A stretch of DNA of 16,280 bases from an uncultured Holdemanella sp. GTDB taxonomy: Bacteria; Bacillota_I; Bacilli_A; Erysipelotrichales; Erysipelotrichaceae. Where the stretch lies: NCBI GenBank assembly GCA_900754615.1, contig CAAEDN010000062.1:1-16280 (forward strand), written 5' to 3'. Numbering within the stretch: the first letter of the stretch is position 1; each line of letters opens with the position of its first letter. Shown piece by piece: positions 14,130 to 16,280 of this stretch. A program made the translations under genes and the position numbers. The notes beneath the pieces are model-generated. The model was not told where the DNA came from. It worked only from the letters and a program-made list of their open reading frames with translations, and did no database searches.

Positions 14130-15038
14130 ATGAGTAATTATAAATCAGGATTTATTGCGATCGTAGGAAGACCTAATGCCGGAAAATCAACATTGCTGAA
14201 TGCTTTGTTGAAAGAAAAGATTGCGATTATGTCGGATAAACCGAATACGACAAGAAACAATATTTCGGGAATTTTGACACATGAAGATTGTCAATATGTG
14301 TTTGTGGATACACCAGGTATTCATAAGCCTCAACAACAACTTGGACGTGTATTAAATAAAAATGCCTATTCAGCTATGGAAGATTGTGATGTGATCGGAT
14401 GGATTGTTGATGGAAGTCAATCTTTTGGAACTGGAGATTCTTTTATTTTAAAACGGATTGAAACTTTACATAAACCAGTTGTTTTGATTATGAATAAAAT
14501 CGATAAACTTCCAAAGGAACAGTTGTTAAAGCGTTTAATGTATTGGCAGAAACAATATGACTTTGATGATATTGTTCCGATTAGTGCTTTAGATAAGGAT
14601 AATCTAGAAGAATTATTAAAAGTATTTAAAGGGTATTTACCAGATGGGGAACCTATGTTTCCAGAAGAAATGAAGTCGGATCATGACATCAATTTTAGAA
14701 TGTGTGAAATTGTTCGTGAAAAGATTTTATTTAAAACACACGAGGAAATTCCTCATAGTGTAGCAGTTATTCTAGAACGTAAAGAAAAACGTGGAAATCG
14801 TATGTATCTTCAAATGATGGTTGTCGTCGATCGTGAGTCACAAAAGGGTATTTTGATAGGTAAACAAGCCAATATGATTCGTTCCATTCGACTTGAAGCG
14901 CAAAAAGAATTAAAGGACATGCTAGGATGCAGTGTGGATTTGGAACTTTTTGTGCGTGTTGAAAAGAATTGGCGTAATCATGAAAACAAGATTAAAGAAT
15001 TTGGCTTAGACGAATTGGAACAAATCGATGAAGACTAA
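14130..15038 (+). CDS. era: GTPase Era, 30S assembly factor
   Basis: A 302 aa protein that binds the 3' end of 16S rRNA and guides small-subunit maturation, in the same pathway as the upstream ybeY. G1 GRPNAGKS is at 13-20, the switch region with T40/T41 follows, G3 DTPG is at 60-63 and G4 NKID at 122-125. The C-terminal KH domain begins around 200. Its RNA-binding loop reads GKQA at 244-247 in place of the usual GxxG, so the second glycine is alanine. A clean GGAGG (14122-14126) precedes the start by three bases of AT. It overlaps recO by 11 bases. Confidence 0.97.
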   Translation: MSNYKSGFIAIVGRPNAGKSTLLNALLKEKIAIMSDKPNTTRNNISGILTHEDCQYVFVDTPGIHKPQQQLGRVLNKNAYSAMEDCDVIGWIVDGSQSFGTGDSFILKRIETLHKPVVLIMNKIDKLPKEQLLKRLMYWQKQYDFDDIVPISALDKDNLEELLKVFKGYLPDGEPMFPEEMKSDHDINFRMCEIVREKILFKTHEEIPHSVAVILERKEKRGNRMYLQMMVVVDRESQKGILIGKQANMIRSIRLEAQKELKDMLGCSVDLELFVRVEKNWRNHENKIKEFGLDELEQIDED

Positions 15039-15747
15039 AATTCAGGCGCTTGTTTTAAGTATAACTGAATACAAAGAGAAGGACGGCTTAGTTAAAGTAT
15101 TAACAGCCGATTCGATTCTAACATTATATGCGAGAGGACTGTTTAAACCAAATTCTAAGAATTTGCGGATTGTGCAGCCCTTTTCTTATAATGAATTCAT
15201 GATTGAAGATAAAATGAAGATGCCACTGCTTCTTCACGGACATACCATTCATTATTATTATCACATTCAGGAAAACTTACTAAAGTCAAGTTGTTGTTTT
15301 GTGCTTCACGACTTGATTCAAAGAACGAGAAAAGAAGAAAATCTGTTCAATGTGTTGTTAGATTGCTGGAACTCAGCCGATAAAGACCTAGATGATTTTT
15401 ATTTCTGGGCATGTATTGTTCTAAAATACTGTATCGAACAAGAGGGAATCCAACCCTTTGTGGATGGCTGTGTACATTGTGATTGCACAAGAGTTGAAAC
15501 ACTTTCACAAAAGGATGGCGGATTCTTATGTGAGAAGTGCAATCATTCTCAATATCCAAAATGGAATGTAGAACAACTCAAGAAGTATCGCGCTTTATTC
15601 AAGTGTAAAGATGGGAACTTGGATTATCTAAAATCCCACTTTTCATTTTCAATGGACGATTTCATCTATCTTGCCAAATGGATGGAGTATCATAGTCAAA
15701 AGATGTATCCAAGTATTCAATTTTTAGAAAGTATTCGAGGTTTTTAA
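15028..15747 (+). CDS. recO: DNA repair protein RecO
   Basis: A 239 aa recombination mediator that helps RecR load RecA on SSB-coated DNA. The N-terminal OB-fold begins KIQALVLSITEYKEKDGLVKVLT (residues 4-26), the usual RecO opening. A helical middle follows, then a four-cysteine zinc site: C148 and C151 (CVHC), C168 and C171 (CEKC). The start lies within the end of era (11-base overlap), so translation is probably coupled. Length and order after era are typical of Firmicutes. An extra C153 next to the first pair is of unclear meaning. Confidence 0.92.
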   Translation: MKTKIQALVLSITEYKEKDGLVKVLTADSILTLYARGLFKPNSKNLRIVQPFSYNEFMIEDKMKMPLLLHGHTIHYYYHIQENLLKSSCCFVLHDLIQRTRKEENLFNVLLDCWNSADKDLDDFYFWACIVLKYCIEQEGIQPFVDGCVHCDCTRVETLSQKDGGFLCEKCNHSQYPKWNVEQLKKYRALFKCKDGNLDYLKSHFSFSMDDFIYLAKWMEYHSQKMYPSIQFLESIRGF

Positions 15748-15750
15748 TAA

Positions 15751-16167
15751 ATGGTTCAAGAATTAGCACTTCAAATTGCACAAAAAGCACATGCAGGTCA
15801 AGTTGATAAAGCAGGGAAAGATTATATTTTTCATCCAATGACGGTTGCCTCTTATATGGATACGGATATCGAAAAAGCTGTAGCTTATCTGCATGATGTA
15901 TTAGAAGATACAGATGTCACTGTAGATGAATTACGAAATCAATTTCCGGATGAGATTGTAGATGCTGTGATCACATTAACTAGAAAACAGAAAGAAACAT
16001 ATTCTGAATATATTCAAAGAATAGCGAAGTCTAAACTTGCCAAAAAGGTAAAAGTAGCGGATTTACTTCACAATTTGGATATCACAAGAATCAAGGAACC
16101 AACAAAATACGATTATCAAAGACTAGAGAAGTACAAGAAAGCCATTCTTTATCTTGTTAGCTGCTAG
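15751..16167 (+). CDS. Small RelA/SpoT-type HD hydrolase (MESH1/SAH-like)
   Basis: A 138 aa single HD-domain protein resembling the ppGpp-hydrolase half of Rel enzymes. Visible metal and catalytic elements are H28 in FHPMTVA, H48-D49 and E52-D53 in AYLHDVLEDT, and D104 in KVADLLHNLD, the HD order of Rel/MESH1 proteins. TYSEYIQRIAKS (83-94) matches the segment between them. There is no synthetase, TGS or ACT domain, so it would only hydrolyse (p)ppGpp or a related phosphorylated nucleotide. It follows recO after three bases with GAGG at 15737-15740. It is shorter than animal MESH1 (about 180 aa). Substrate is inferred; other nucleotides are possible. Confidence 0.8.
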   Translation: MVQELALQIAQKAHAGQVDKAGKDYIFHPMTVASYMDTDIEKAVAYLHDVLEDTDVTVDELRNQFPDEIVDAVITLTRKQKETYSEYIQRIAKSKLAKKVKVADLLHNLDITRIKEPTKYDYQRLEKYKKAILYLVSC

Positions 16168-16264
16168 TTAAAATCAGCCGTGAGAAATCATGGCCTTTCT
16201 GTACGACAGGCAGTCGTGCTTATAGCTGATAATCTAAATCAATGATTATCAACTGTTTTATTTT
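16168..16264 (+). promoter_or_regulatory. Structured intergenic RNA with competing folds (attenuator-like)
   Basis: ATCAGC (16173-16178) can pair with GCTGAT (16225-16230), enclosing two hairpins: AGAAA/TTTCT (16183-16187 with 16196-16200) and GTACGAC/GTCGTGC (16201-16207 with 16213-16219, one U-G). The 3' arm of the outer stem overlaps the 5' arm of a downstream terminator-like hairpin, so both cannot form together. I do not recognise a known riboswitch class. Stem lengths are modest and chance cannot be excluded. Confidence 0.35.
16227..16264 (+). terminator. Likely intrinsic terminator after the era-recO-HD unit
   Basis: TGATAATC (16227-16234) and GATTATCA (16244-16251) form an 8 bp AT-rich stem with a 9-base loop, followed after four bases by TTTTATTTT. 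It could end the ybeY operon or attenuate the next gene beyond the window. Confidence 0.55.
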
Positions 16265-16280
16265 AGAGACAATAAAGTAC

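Overview
This is a low-GC Bacillota (Firmicutes) chromosome segment. Codon use is AT-rich, the ribosome-binding sites are strong GGAGG/GAGGTG types, and several gene neighbours match the order I recall from Bacillus (trmB / thioredoxin-like ytpP / murC / ytxG / ytxH / ccpA, and ybeY / dgkA / era / recO). An Erysipelotrichia-like gut commensal is my best guess, but this is inferred from general look and not from a diagnostic marker.

Layout, nearly all on the + strand. (1) 91-2972: lepA and hemW, overlapping by one base. (2) 2950-5573: rpsO with its own promoter and a folded leader, an intrinsic terminator that begins inside the rpsO stop region, then pnp with a second terminator. (3) 5583-10034: an operon of pepV, trmB, a YtpP-like thioredoxin, an unrecognised acidic protein with repeated SPxF(G) motifs, and murC, ending in a terminator. 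(4) 10035-11360: a gene-poor scar. It holds the decayed C-terminal part of an IS91-type (Y2) transposase on the - strand, abutting a decayed, 5'-truncated arsenate reductase (arsC) on the + strand. (5) 11368-13313: ytxG (DUF948), an amphipathic helical YtxH-position protein and a CcpA-type LacI regulator, ending in a terminator. (6) 13300-16167: ybeY, dgkA/udpK, era, recO and a small RelA/SpoT-type HD hydrolase, tightly packed. (7) 16168-16280: no gene, but competing RNA folds that look like an attenuator or riboswitch-like leader for whatever lies to the right.

Functionally this is mostly core housekeeping: translation and ribosome quality (lepA, rpsO, era, ybeY, trmB), RNA decay (pnp), envelope precursor supply (murC, undecaprenol/DAG kinase), recombination (recO), peptide use (pepV), carbon control (ccpA) and alarmone hydrolysis. 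I found no defence system, CRISPR array, phage or biosynthetic cluster. The points most worth a second look are the predicted leaderless start of ybeY, whose -35 lies inside the preceding terminator; the candidate S15 autoregulatory leader; the SPxFG protein sitting where Bacillus carries ytpQ-ytpR-sftA; the transposase/arsC double relic; and the mutually exclusive structures at the right edge.
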